From an uncultured Gemmataceae bacterium (GTDB taxonomy: Bacteria > Planctomycetota > Planctomycetia > Gemmatales > Gemmataceae): a stretch of 64,000 nucleotides of DNA. Numbering within the stretch: position 1 is the first letter of the stretch; every line of letters starts with the position of its first letter. The position numbers and the translations under genes were made by a program. A model generated the notes under the pieces. The model did not search any database. It was not told where the DNA came from and saw nothing but the letters and a program-made list of their open reading frames with translations. Positions 1 to 7,780 of this stretch are shown piece after piece. The DNA is taken from assembly GCA_937923405.1 (NCBI GenBank), contig CALDUY010000005.1, forward strand, positions 248,001-312,000, written 5' to 3'.

Positions 1-650
1 GCACTGAGAGAACTGGCACAGGCGGCATCGACGACACAGTTAGTGCCGCCGAAGTCAAATTTATTGGCGATGCGCCCCGCAACGACATTGCCCAGCAACC
101 CCGGAAACGAGTTCTCCTGCCAGGGAACGTAGCCGTCGGCAATGCGTTGGACCACGTCCTCGGCCACGTCGTCGGGCACGCCGGCTTCCTGCAACGCGCG
201 CCGCCACAGCGGATGCCCCAGCCGCGCCCCCAGTGGAATCACCAGTTGCAGCGTCCCCGTCACTCCCAGAATCACACTGACGCGCGAACGATCGATCAGT
301 TTCCGCGAGCTAGTTGCGGACTCTGCAGAGAGGACATATCCACAATCATCGAGGGCTTGCTGAGCGACGAGCAGCCCTAGTAGTTGGCTGGCATCGGTGG
401 CTTCGAGATTGCTAGGCGGAATGCCGAACGCTTGGGGCTGGAACGGCACCGGGTCGAGAAAGCCGCCCCGGGCCGCGTAGACGCGATCGGGAGCCTTGGG
501 ATCGGGATCAACGTAATCAGCAGGGTTCCAGTGCGTCGGTGGAACCTCTCGAATGGCATCGTGTCGGCCACAGATCCGCGCCCAGAAGCCGGCCAAGTCG
601 CTCGAGCCGGGAAACAGACAGCCGGCACCGATGATCGCAAGCGGCGGCAT
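1..650 (-). CDS. Type I polyketide/PUFA synthase, N-terminal ketosynthase part (runs off the window)
   Basis: Read directly from the minus strand: an open frame starts at ATG 650 with M-P-P-L-A-I-I-G-A-G-C-L-F-P-G-S, the classic beginning of a beta-ketoacyl synthase domain, and stays open to the window edge (about 216 residues). The active-site segment V-D-A-A-C-A-S-S-L-S is visible at the very end, with Cys at residue about 211. Ketosynthases condense acyl and malonyl units. A ketosynthase placed at the extreme N terminus of a protein is usual for PfaA-like PUFA synthases and iterative type I PKSs, both found in planctomycetes; which of the two cannot be told from this fragment. An in-frame TTG lies 24 bases upstream, but the domain begins naturally at the ATG. 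It is divergent from the membrane protein at 826. Confidence 0.9.
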   Translation of the reverse strand, partial: MPPLAIIGAGCLFPGSSDLAGFWARICGRHDAIREVPPTHWNPADYVDPDPKAPDRVYAARGGFLDPVPFQPQAFGIPPSNLEATDASQLLGLLVAQQALDDCGYVLSAESATSSRKLIDRSRVSVILGVTGTLQLVIPLGARLGHPLWRRALQEAGVPDDVAEDVVQRIADGYVPWQENSFPGLLGNVVAGRIANKFDFGGTNCVVDAACASSLS

Positions 651-825
651 CGATGAATGTTCTGTTCGCTCCAAGTGGAAACCTCTTCCAACAACATCTA
701 CTCCGACTCGCCCCTACTCGTCCGAGCCGTTCGTTTTTTTGCCAATCGTTTTTTTCAGGATCCCACGGACTGAAGTTCTAGAATACGACATGACAGGTTC
801 ATCGTCTCCCTTTGAAGGTGCTTTC
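651..825. promoter_or_regulatory. Divergent intergenic region with twin T7 tracts
   Basis: This 175-base spacer lies between the divergent ketosynthase and membrane-protein genes. It holds two copies of C-G-T7 separated by five bases (732-754). A TAGAAT hexamer at 779-784 is a plausible -10 element for the rightward gene, which would place the transcript start near 790 and favour translation from 826 rather than from the in-frame ATG at 790. No convincing -35 element is seen. Confidence 0.35.
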
Positions 826-1404
826 ATGACAGAAAACAACTCCTCTCCAGTCAGTAAGCATCTGTTTACCATGCAACTTATCGCAGGCGCTCTGCTAGCG
901 GGAGCGATGACCATTTTGTTGGTGATGGCATTTCTGGTGCAACAGAACGGTCCAAGCATTTCCATCGATGCTGCCAATCCGCTGCCGATAATAACTCGGG
1001 TTGCTCTCGCTTTTCTGATCATTCAGATTGTTGTTAGCCTTTTCCTTCCCGAACTCATCGAACGTAGTTTGCTCAATCGTCTTTTCGCGGTCGCACCGGA
1101 TCAGTTTGTTGGCGGTCCCAGAGAGAAATTCATTTCCGGTCCTCGAACCGATGAAGAATTCTTGCTGCGTACCTATTTGACGAAAATGATCTTTGGGTTA
1201 GCCCTGTTCGAAGGAGCTTCGGTTTTCGGTTCCGTGGCCTATCTCACCGAAGGGCAATTCCTAGCAGTAGGCGTCAGTCTTGCCGCCATCCTTGGCATGC
1301 TGTTGCGTTTTCCGACTCGCGATCCAGTGGAAGCCTGGTTGCGCGACCGCAAGCAAACGGTGGCTTTCCTGCGTGAACAAAAGGGCACATCGCGAAAGGG
1401 GTGA
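826..1404 (+). CDS. Four-helix membrane protein of unknown function
   Basis: 192 residues starting M-T-E-N-N-S-S. The start at 826 has a GAAGG ribosome-binding site about seven bases upstream; the in-frame ATG at 790 lacks one, and the still longer reading back to 553 enters non-coding sequence. Four hydrophobic segments are visible at residues of roughly 15-37, 50-72, 115-136 and 140-157, followed by a basic C-terminal tail. No catalytic or ligand motif is recognised. It is followed after 66 bases by a redoxin gene that has its own promoter-like sequence, so it is probably transcribed alone. The membrane topology is well supported, the function unknown. Confidence 0.75.
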   Translation: MTENNSSPVSKHLFTMQLIAGALLAGAMTILLVMAFLVQQNGPSISIDAANPLPIITRVALAFLIIQIVVSLFLPELIERSLLNRLFAVAPDQFVGGPREKFISGPRTDEEFLLRTYLTKMIFGLALFEGASVFGSVAYLTEGQFLAVGVSLAAILGMLLRFPTRDPVEAWLRDRKQTVAFLREQKGTSRKG

Positions 1405-1420
1405 TCGTTTCACTCTTGTC

Positions 1421-1449
1421 TTGGCCGGTTTGAAGCGTCCGGCTAGGAT
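1421..1449 (+). promoter_or_regulatory. Putative promoter, TTGGCC-17-TAGGAT
   Basis: TTGGCC (1421-1426) and TAGGAT (1444-1449) are separated by 17 bases and lie 21 bases before the ATG of the redoxin gene. TAGGAT/TAGATT-like hexamers recur a short distance upstream of several other genes in the window (for example 10673, 46733, 54448 and 57574). This was judged by eye. Confidence 0.45.
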
Positions 1450-1470
1450 GTGCAGCAAGGAGGTTGAACC

Positions 1471-2004
1471 ATGTCACGCTGGACGTTCACGGTGTCGCTT
1501 GTGGGATTGTTGCTCTTGGCCCATCCTGCCACGCCGCAGTCGGCTAAGTCAGGCTTGAAGACTCTCAGTTACAACGAACTAGGCCAGAAGGTGCGCGATC
1601 TCAAGGGCAAGGTCGTCGTCGTCTACTTCTGGAGTTTCACTTGCACTCCCTGCAAACAGAAGGGCGTTCCCACCCTTATCAAACTGCATGAGAAGTACGC
1701 CAAAGATGGCCTCGTCATCCTCGGGGTCTTGCTCGACGATCGCAAGGATACTGCTCTGCTTAGCTCGGGCCAGAAGTATCTCGACCGCGTAAAGCCTCCT
1801 TTCGAGATGGTATTTATGGACTTTCCCACCGTCGAATTCTGGCAAAAGAAACTCGGCTTCTACGGCTATCCAGGCGTCTATGTATTTAATCGAGAGAATC
1901 AGTATGTCAAAAAACTGCCTGTTGTTGATGACAAGGGCAAGGAACTGGAAGAGGTCGATTACGACGTGATCGAACAAACCGTTGCGGAACTGATGAAGAA
2001 ATGA
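1471..2004 (+). CDS. Exported TlpA/ResA-like thioredoxin-fold protein
   Basis: 177 residues. An N-terminal hydrophobic stretch (residues about 5-20) ending A-T-P-Q-S is a likely signal peptide. A thioredoxin-like domain follows, with V-V-V-V-Y-F-W-S-F-T-C-T-P-C: the CxxC pair is Cys58/Cys61. A cis-proline-like G-Y-P-G-V segment lies near residue 132. Members of this family reduce or oxidise disulfides outside the cytoplasm, often with a partner for cytochrome maturation; the substrate here is unknown. The start is fixed by a strong AAGGAGG seven bases upstream. The stop overlaps the ATG of the flavin reductase gene (ATGA at 2001-2004), so the two are translationally coupled. Confidence 0.85.
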   Translation: MSRWTFTVSLVGLLLLAHPATPQSAKSGLKTLSYNELGQKVRDLKGKVVVVYFWSFTCTPCKQKGVPTLIKLHEKYAKDGLVILGVLLDDRKDTALLSSGQKYLDRVKPPFEMVFMDFPTVEFWQKKLGFYGYPGVYVFNRENQYVKKLPVVDDKGKELEEVDYDVIEQTVAELMKK

Positions 2005-2486
2005 ACCACGACATGTTGCAAGAAATGGCTCCGGTGCTGGGAAGGGTTCCGTCGGGGCTGTTCATTCTGACAGCCCGTCACGGTGAACGTGAGACGGGCA
2101 TGCTCGCTTCTTGGGTCCAGCAATGTTCCTTTGAACCGCCACTGGTCACGGTCGCTGTCCGCAAAGGCCGCGACGTGTTGGCTTGGCTAAATCTCGGCTC
2201 GCCGTTCACGCTCAATCTCCTTGCCGAGGGACAGTCCACTCTGCTCAGTCATTTCGGCAAGGGCTTTGCTCTCGATCAACCCGCCTTCGAGGGGTTGCGA
2301 GTCGAACGCCACGATGGTTTTCCTCCCATTCTCAGCGATTCGCTAGGTTATCTCTTCGGTCGGATCACCACGAGGATTGCCACCGGCGATCACGAATTGT
2401 TGGTCGGCCAGATCGAAGGCGGTCGCCTTCAATTGACCGAGGCAAAACCCTACGTCCATGTGCGAAAAAACGGTCTGCGCTACTAA
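2001..2486 (+). CDS. Flavin reductase-like (FMN-binding split barrel) protein
   Basis: 161 residues with the pattern of the flavin reductase/DIM6-NTAB family: V-P-S-G-L-F-I-L-T-A near the N terminus, M-L-A-S-W-V-Q-Q-C-S-F-E-P-P-L for the FMN-binding strand region, and F-T-L-N-L-L in the core. These proteins bind FMN and either reduce flavin with NAD(P)H or serve diverse redox roles. The ATG overlaps the stop of the preceding redoxin by four bases, which points to a shared redox task. The specific substrate cannot be read from the sequence. Confidence 0.85.
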   Translation: MNHDMLQEMAPVLGRVPSGLFILTARHGERETGMLASWVQQCSFEPPLVTVAVRKGRDVLAWLNLGSPFTLNLLAEGQSTLLSHFGKGFALDQPAFEGLRVERHDGFPPILSDSLGYLFGRITTRIATGDHELLVGQIEGGRLQLTEAKPYVHVRKNGLRY

Positions 2487-2707
2487 GCCAAGCCAGGCAG
2501 CTTAGACAAAGTCAACTCGCATCGACTTTTCTGAATTTGTGGATTATGACAGGGCTGCCGGACAGTGATCGTCCCCACTTGAGTAATCTTCGTTCGGCAC
2601 GGTCTTGGTTGGGTTCGAGTAAAGAAGGTATTCTGGCTCACTCTTCGGGGACGCTCCAGGTCGAGCCTGGCGTCGGAAGGATTCCCGCCACGAGGAGGAA
2701 CGTACCC

Positions 2708-3106
2708 ATGCAAGTCTCGCGCTGTCGCTTTTGGTGGTGTTCGCGCTGCAAGGCAGTCTTCGAGAAAGAAGATCTGCAAAATAAGATTCAACAGTTTCAG
2801 AATCGCTCCGATCTGATGCTAGTCGGTACGCGAACTTGTGGGCATTGCCAGGCGATCTATCAACTTCGCGACATCTTCACGGGCCGACACGACGTTCCAC
2901 GCATGTACTGGGGGCAGCTGCAACAACCCGTCGAACTACCGATGGCCGCCCGATCCTACTTCGGCTCGCGTCAGAGCAAGTCCTCGCCGTTCTCCGTTTT
3001 GATGGGCTGGTTGCTGTGCCTGGTGGCGCTGGCTGGCGGAGCAGCGATTCTGGCCTACGTTCTGGTGCTACCCCTGCTGGATGGCTTGGCTCTGGGAGTC
3101 CGCTAA
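2708..3106 (+). CDS. Zinc-ribbon protein with C-terminal membrane anchor
   Basis: 132 residues. Two Cys pairs, W-C-S-R-C near residue 10 and T-C-G-H-C near residue 45, could form a C4 zinc ribbon. A single strong transmembrane segment lies at about 98-120. The open frame extends far upstream (to 2183) over the end of the flavin reductase gene, but a GAGGAGGAA about ten bases before ATG 2708 marks the real start. It is probably transcribed with or near the next gene, which has a similar zinc-ribbon beginning. No function is recognised. Confidence 0.75.
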   Translation: MQVSRCRFWWCSRCKAVFEKEDLQNKIQQFQNRSDLMLVGTRTCGHCQAIYQLRDIFTGRHDVPRMYWGQLQQPVELPMAARSYFGSRQSKSSPFSVLMGWLLCLVALAGGAAILAYVLVLPLLDGLALGVR

Positions 3107-3185
3107 CTCCTTGTTTTGCCTCTCCTTAATCCCCGCGTTATTATGAGGCTAGATCGCTCTGGCCCAGAGGCGCGGGAGGGAAGTC

Positions 3186-5597
3186 ATGGCGTTCACCGTC
3201 ACCTGTCGAAACTGCTCACGCCTGCTGCGTTTACCCAGCGAGGCAATCGGTAAAGCCGTGGTCTGCTCACTGTGCAAGTCGGTGTTTGCCACCCGCGCGA
3301 CTGGGAACGATCGCGCCGAAGCCGTGGACGCTCCGCCTCAAGCTAATCACCCTATTTCAGATCTCTTAACTCTGGATTCAGTCTCCGAGTCAGAGAACTC
3401 CTCCGTAGCTGATTCGTCGCCGTCAACTCGACGACCTAATGCTTATGCTTCGGAGGAATTAGACGAGGAAGAAACCGAGAATCGCTCGCGTGGCAAGGCC
3501 GTTTTGTTGCGATTCGCCATCGAAGTGCATCACGACCCCGAGGAGCGCTTCCATGGGCTGTTTGAAGCGATCGCGACGAAGTCGGGCATTCACTTCTGGC
3601 GTGGTCGAGGCCGAACGGTCGACATTCACGTCGGTACCTCTTGTGAAGTGACTAACCAAGGGCGATTACTAGTACGCGTCGAGGGCAGTCGTATCGAACT
3701 TTCGACCTTGCATCCGGACGGACTGAACCGTGAATTGGCCGAAGAACTCGCTGACTTTTTGCGAGAACGAAAAGAAGTCCCCAAGATGCCGAGACGGTCG
3801 CTAGGTCCGGTCGTGGCACTGGCTTTTCTACCTTTGTTGATGCCAATTGTCGGCTATTTCTTCGGTGGCGCACTTCGAGAAATCGTTGGTGCGATTGTTT
3901 GGGGAGTTGTGTCGCTGTTTTTACTGTCGCTTCTGCTCTTTGTGGTAACGCGACGACAACTGACGGCACTTCGCCGCGGTGCGATGGCCTCGTTGATTTC
4001 CCTCACCGGGTTGCTCCTGGTTGTTTTAGTGGGCTGGCTGACCACGGAACCGATCCCCGTTTTGCCCAAGCAGTGGACCCTATTAGCACCAGAAAACAGC
4101 GGCTTTCGCGTTGAGTTTCCCGCACCGCCGGAACAAAAAGCGAGTTCCCTGCTCCACTTAACCCCACAATTTGGAGATGTTTACTCCGTAACTGTAGAGA
4201 AAAGCCAGACGGCGTTCGTGGCCGCTTTCGCAGAGGTTGGTCCCATCGCTGGCGACGAGCAACTCCGCCGATTAGCCGATCTCGTGCAACGCGTTCGCAA
4301 GGCCAACGATGGCGAACTGCTCCGCACCGAGCCACAGCTGCTGGGCGATGTCAACGGGTTGGAGTTCGAGCTTAAGACAAAACAGAAGGCAAAACTCCTT
4401 GGACGCATTTACCACTCTCACGGCAGATTTTTCTTCGTCGCCTTCCTTAGCCGAGGCTATCCGCTTGATGGGCCGCACGTCCGCCGATTCTTCGACTCGT
4501 TCGCCTTGGATCCGACCACGGGTTGGCCGAGCAAAGTCTCTCCAGAGGGGACGAAATTGCCCGTCCGCCCGGTCCCGATGCCGACCGAAAAGCCTAAATA
4601 TCCCCAGCCACTTAGAGTTGGCGGGAAGCTGATTTATCAGCACGCCAAACCGCTGCTCTGGGTCGGTGTGCCCCCGGACGGCAAGCGAGGCTTTGCTCTG
4701 GCTGAGGGAAACGCCCTGCTCTTCTTCGACTTGATCGAAGAACTGGATAAGGGACAACTCTACGTCAGCGGGATCAAGGCTGGCTTGACTGCTGCCCTCT
4801 CTCCCGACGGGCACACGCTGGCCATTCCGGGAAGCAACGGCAACTTGACCTTGGTCGATCTGGCTACTCGACGAATAAAAGAGGTCTTGAAACTAGCCGA
4901 TGAAGATGTGGCTCTCACTGCCGTCACCTACTCCAGCACCGGCAAGCAACTAGCCATTGGACGCAGCGATGCCAGCGTTTTGTTGTGGGATCTGGAAAGC
5001 AAGTCCGAGGTGCGGGCGATCACGCTCGGCGATCGTCCCGTGCAATCGCTGATCTGGCCGAGTGCCTACCTCGTCCTCAGTGGCGATGCTGGCGGCACCA
5101 TTCGCGGAGTCGATCTGCTCAACGGTTGGATTCAGACCACGCTCAAGGCTCACGATACCGGACTGGGTTTGTCCGAATATTCCCTGCGTGCTGTCGGTCT
5201 GACTCGTGACGGCAACTCGTTAGTCTCCGCCGGCAGCGATCGTTGGATTCGTGGCTGGGAGATGAACCCGCAAAAATCGCGCTTCCAGGTTCAAGTCGAA
5301 TCCGAACCACGCAGTCTGGCTCTCTTCCCCAGTGGCCGACTGTTCGCCCTCGGCACAGCTGAGGGTCGGGTGTCGGTGTTCGAGACCCTCACCGGGAAGG
5401 CACGTGGGATCCTTCGCGTCAACCAAGGCACCCCGCTGACTCGTGATGAGATCACAGGGCTAGCGTTCACCCAAGACGGGAAGTTAGTTATCACGGCAGG
5501 AAACCGCCTGGAAATCTGGTCGCTGGATCAGGTGATTCCCCTAACCAAGGAGGATCGAACGCCGTTGCCGACTCCGACACTTCCTAAGGTGAAGTAG
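3186..5597 (+). CDS. Zinc-ribbon, two- to three-helix membrane protein with WD40-like beta-propeller
   Basis: 803 residues. Residues 1-35 form a cytoplasmic-looking zinc ribbon (C-R-N-C and C-S-L-C). An acidic linker follows, then a soluble region to about 200, then hydrophobic segments between about 205 and 290. From about residue 535 to the end there are repeated WD40-like blades (for example S-P-D-G-H-T-L-A-I and R-S-D-A-S-V-L-L-W-D-L). WD40 propellers are protein-interaction platforms, and planctomycetes often pair them with kinases or zinc ribbons. A GGGAGGGAAGTC before the ATG supports the start. The stop lies 3 bases from the end of the convergent gene at 5601. The precise role is unknown. 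Confidence 0.8.
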   Translation: MAFTVTCRNCSRLLRLPSEAIGKAVVCSLCKSVFATRATGNDRAEAVDAPPQANHPISDLLTLDSVSESENSSVADSSPSTRRPNAYASEELDEEETENRSRGKAVLLRFAIEVHHDPEERFHGLFEAIATKSGIHFWRGRGRTVDIHVGTSCEVTNQGRLLVRVEGSRIELSTLHPDGLNRELAEELADFLRERKEVPKMPRRSLGPVVALAFLPLLMPIVGYFFGGALREIVGAIVWGVVSLFLLSLLLFVVTRRQLTALRRGAMASLISLTGLLLVVLVGWLTTEPIPVLPKQWTLLAPENSGFRVEFPAPPEQKASSLLHLTPQFGDVYSVTVEKSQTAFVAAFAEVGPIAGDEQLRRLADLVQRVRKANDGELLRTEPQLLGDVNGLEFELKTKQKAKLLGRIYHSHGRFFFVAFLSRGYPLDGPHVRRFFDSFALDPTTGWPSKVSPEGTKLPVRPVPMPTEKPKYPQPLRVGGKLIYQHAKPLLWVGVPPDGKRGFALAEGNALLFFDLIEELDKGQLYVSGIKAGLTAALSPDGHTLAIPGSNGNLTLVDLATRRIKEVLKLADEDVALTAVTYSSTGKQLAIGRSDASVLLWDLESKSEVRAITLGDRPVQSLIWPSAYLVLSGDAGGTIRGVDLLNGWIQTTLKAHDTGLGLSEYSLRAVGLTRDGNSLVSAGSDRWIRGWEMNPQKSRFQVQVESEPRSLALFPSGRLFALGTAEGRVSVFETLTGKARGILRVNQGTPLTRDEITGLAFTQDGKLVITAGNRLEIWSLDQVIPLTKEDRTPLPTPTLPKVK

Positions 5598-5600
5598 GGA

Positions 5601-6434
5601 CTACTTGCGGCGAGCGCGAAGCTCCAGTGCGGCTTCCAAGCGATGACTGGACAGCAGTTCGGCGATGGTGCGTTCCATGAAGTGGCGCAGCACGTCGGCA
5701 GGACCGAGTTTGCCCAGAAGTGCCCGAGCCTGGTTCTCTAGATCGTCCTTCTGCCGAGCATATTCACGGTTGTTGAGTTTATGGGCCTGGTTCAAAAGCG
5801 TCTCGACTCGTTGCCGCATCTTTTCCTCGGCCTGCGTGTCCAATCCCGCGAGCAGATAGCCGACCTGATAGGCTGTGTCTTCGCGCAGTTGCTGCCAGCG
5901 TCGGCCTCGGAGTTTACGCCCTTCCTCGAGGGTTTGCAGAATCAGCCCAACGGGATCGAGAAATTCCGCAGCGCTGGCCGAGTACAGGGCCAACTGTCGC
6001 GCCGAGAGGGTGCGGACCAACTCCGGAGCTAACTCCCGAGCCGCGTCGCTGATCTCGACCTCGTCGAAATCGATCTGCTCCTTCTCGCGCAACTCGTCGT
6101 ACCGAGTAAACTGCTCGTCGATCTTCTGCTCGTCGTCGGCGACGAGGGCCTCGCGGAGAGCGAGCATGGTCACGCGAAGCTTTTCGGAGACTTTAAGGAG
6201 CTTCTTTGGCGGCGGCTTCTGCATCGTCTTCGGAGCCGCTGCACGCAGCGCCTGAAGCTGAGCCGGAGTCGGCTGGAGGATGTGCAAGACATTAAGTACG
6301 GCGATGTCGGCGTACAACTCTCCGACATTACTGAATGACTTGCCAGCCTGTTCGTCAGCACAAAGCATGGCGAACAGACCGGCCAACAGAAGCACGGGCA
6401 AGGATCGCCTCGTCATTGAACGGCCCAACCTCAC
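5601..6434 (-). CDS. Secreted/periplasmic helical protein, unknown function
   Basis: About 271-277 residues. A signal-peptide-like segment (R-R-S-L-P-V-L-L-L-A-G-L-F-A-M-L-C-A) is followed by an almost wholly alpha-helical, charge-rich protein with no recognised motif. Two starts are possible. GTG at 6434 overlaps the rplU stop (GTGA) and would couple translation. ATG at 6416 places the two arginines right before the hydrophobic core and has AGGTTGGG upstream. The position directly after rplU implies cotranscription but says little about function. Confidence 0.65.
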   Translation of the reverse strand: MRLGRSMTRRSLPVLLLAGLFAMLCADEQAGKSFSNVGELYADIAVLNVLHILQPTPAQLQALRAAAPKTMQKPPPKKLLKVSEKLRVTMLALREALVADDEQKIDEQFTRYDELREKEQIDFDEVEISDAARELAPELVRTLSARQLALYSASAAEFLDPVGLILQTLEEGRKLRGRRWQQLREDTAYQVGYLLAGLDTQAEEKMRQRVETLLNQAHKLNNREYARQKDDLENQARALLGKLGPADVLRHFMERTIAELLSSHRLEAALELRARRK

Positions 6435-6856
6435 GCGGTTGGAGTCGACGGCTCTAACGGAGTAGACGATTCTGGCGGTGTCGCCGGTTGCGGAGCAGGG
6501 GCAGCGCTGGGCTGCTGTCCGGGCAATAGGATATGCTTCACACGAACCGCCGTATAGTGCTGTCGATGCCCACGAAGGCGACGATAGTTCTTGCGACGGC
6601 GGAACTTCTGAACGTAGGTCTTGGTCGAGGGATGATCGACGATTTCGCCGACTACCCGCATTCCCTCGATGATCGGTTGGCCGATCTTCAACTCCTCGGC
6701 ATGGCGATACAGCAGCACGCGGGAAAACTCGACCGGGGTGCCCACCGGTGCGCCCTGGAGTTCTTCACTGTTGGGATCTCGGCGGAAATCGACCTTGACG
6801 ACTTCGCCCTCACTGACGCGGTACTGCCGCGTTCCATCTTCAATGATCGCGTACAT
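6431..6856 (-). CDS. rplU: 50S ribosomal protein L21 with Pro/Ala-rich tail
   Basis: 141 residues from M-Y-A-I-I-E-D-G-T-R-Q-Y-R-V, the canonical L21 N terminus, through the conserved F-R-R-R-K-N-Y-R-R-L-R-G-H-R-Q. L21 binds 23S rRNA in the large subunit. The usual length is a little over 100 residues; here a low-complexity tail rich in Pro, Ala, Ser and Thr adds about 35. GAGGAG lies 12 bases before ATG 6856 and directly abuts an alternative ATG at 6868; the L21 consensus favours 6856. Longer upstream readings are not supported. Unlike most bacteria, no rpmA (L27) gene follows; a secreted protein gene does. Confidence 0.92.
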   Translation of the reverse strand: MYAIIEDGTRQYRVSEGEVVKVDFRRDPNSEELQGAPVGTPVEFSRVLLYRHAEELKIGQPIIEGMRVVGEIVDHPSTKTYVQKFRRRKNYRRLRGHRQHYTAVRVKHILLPGQQPSAAPAPQPATPPESSTPLEPSTPTA

Positions 6857-6868
6857 AGTGGTATTCAT

Positions 6869-7089
6869 CTCCTCGAAAAAGGAAGAATAGCAGTCGGAGC
6901 CGTTCTTGACCAGATCCGATCGTTCAGATTTTCGCGCCGTGCCACGAACCGCAGTTCGATGAGCTGTGTCCGTCTGTCGGAGCGCGGCAAGCGGCCACGT
7001 TCCACGCTGGTGGATATGGTGTAGTGGCTCTGCATGCGACCCTGTGACCGTCGCGGTGCCGGATCGTAACCGGCTATCCACCCTGGGAG
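6869..7089. promoter_or_regulatory. Leader/promoter region of rplU
   Basis: These 221 bases lie between the end of the rhodanese gene and the rplU start. No gene is supported on either strand. L21 leaders in other bacteria can carry regulatory RNA structure, but I could not identify one with confidence here. Confidence 0.3.
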
Positions 7090-7464
7090 TTACGACGTCA
7101 ACGGATAGCTGCGATTCCTCCAGTCGCGAATGCCGCCATCCATCGAGATGACGTTGGTGTAGCCCATTTTCTGAAGATTGTCCGCCGCCAACGCTGAGCG
7201 AAATCCTCCACCACAGTAGAGGATCAGTTCCGCGTTGGGGTCGGGAAACTTTTGCTCAATATCTCGTTCGAGAATGCCCCGCCCCATCCAGATCGCGCCG
7301 GGGATGTGATCGCGGGCAAACTCGCTCTCTTCGCGCACATCGATGAGGTTGAGCCGTTCCCCCCGATCGAGTCGCTGTTTCACCTCGTCAACTGTGGTCT
7401 CCTTGATGCGTGACTTGGCATCCTGCACCAGTTTGAGGAAGCGGGGACTGTGTGGCATCGCCAT
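7090..7464 (-). CDS. Single-domain rhodanese-like sulfurtransferase
   Basis: About 124 residues from ATG 7464, which has GGGAG about ten bases upstream; an in-frame TTG at 7494 is less likely. The rhodanese fold markers are D-V-R-E-E-S-E-F near residue 50, H-I-P-G-A, and the active-site loop Y-C-G-G-G-F-R-S-A with Cys at about 84. Such proteins transfer sulfane sulfur to thiol acceptors. The first 77 bases overlap, in another frame, the 3' end of the membrane protein gene at 7388-7777, and the three genes ggt, membrane protein and rhodanese appear to form one minus-strand operon. Confidence 0.88.
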   Translation of the reverse strand: MAMPHSPRFLKLVQDAKSRIKETTVDEVKQRLDRGERLNLIDVREESEFARDHIPGAIWMGRGILERDIEQKFPDPNAELILYCGGGFRSALAADNLQKMGYTNVISMDGGIRDWRNRSYPLTS

Positions 7465-7777
7465 CGATTCGGACTCCCGAAGTGTCGGATTCAACCGCGG
7501 TCTGTTTTCGTCGAAAAAGTCGGAACACCACGTAAGCTTCGAGCAATTGTAGAACCACCGTTGCCAGAATGAGCCACGGCAAGAGATTCATCAAAGTGAT
7601 AAAGCGATCGAGCAGTGGCGAGGCGCTGACCAACTCGTCACGGAAGGCCGGCCACTTCCACCACCACAGAGACAAACCGCCGATGGCCAATACTAGCGCG
7701 ACCACGAGTTGCCGCACGTATCGGCCGCGCGTCATCGGAATGAATCCATACAGTCGGATCCGCGGCTGCTGGGGCAT
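7388..7777 (-). CDS. Small two-helix membrane protein
   Basis: 129 residues with hydrophobic segments at about 24-40 and 62-84, a Trp-rich turn between them (W-W-W-K-W-P), and a polar C-terminal tail. The ATG at 7777 comes 3 bases after the ggt stop; an internal ATG at 7735 is an alternative. The last 25 or so codons overlap the rhodanese gene in a different frame, an unusually long same-strand overlap, so the tail may be under weak constraint. No family recognised. Confidence 0.6.
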   Translation of the reverse strand: MPQQPRIRLYGFIPMTRGRYVRQLVVALVLAIGGLSLWWWKWPAFRDELVSASPLLDRFITLMNLLPWLILATVVLQLLEAYVVFRLFRRKQTAVESDTSGVRIDGDATQSPLPQTGAGCQVTHQGDHS

Positions 7778-7780
7778 CGA

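Noticed and set aside
553-825. Upstream extension of the four-helix membrane protein
   Set aside because: No ribosome-binding site, and it overlaps the start of the divergent ketosynthase; the added residues are not protein-like.
2183-2707. Upstream extension of the zinc-ribbon protein
   Set aside because: It lies out of frame over the flavin reductase gene; a strong ribosome-binding site marks ATG 2708 instead.
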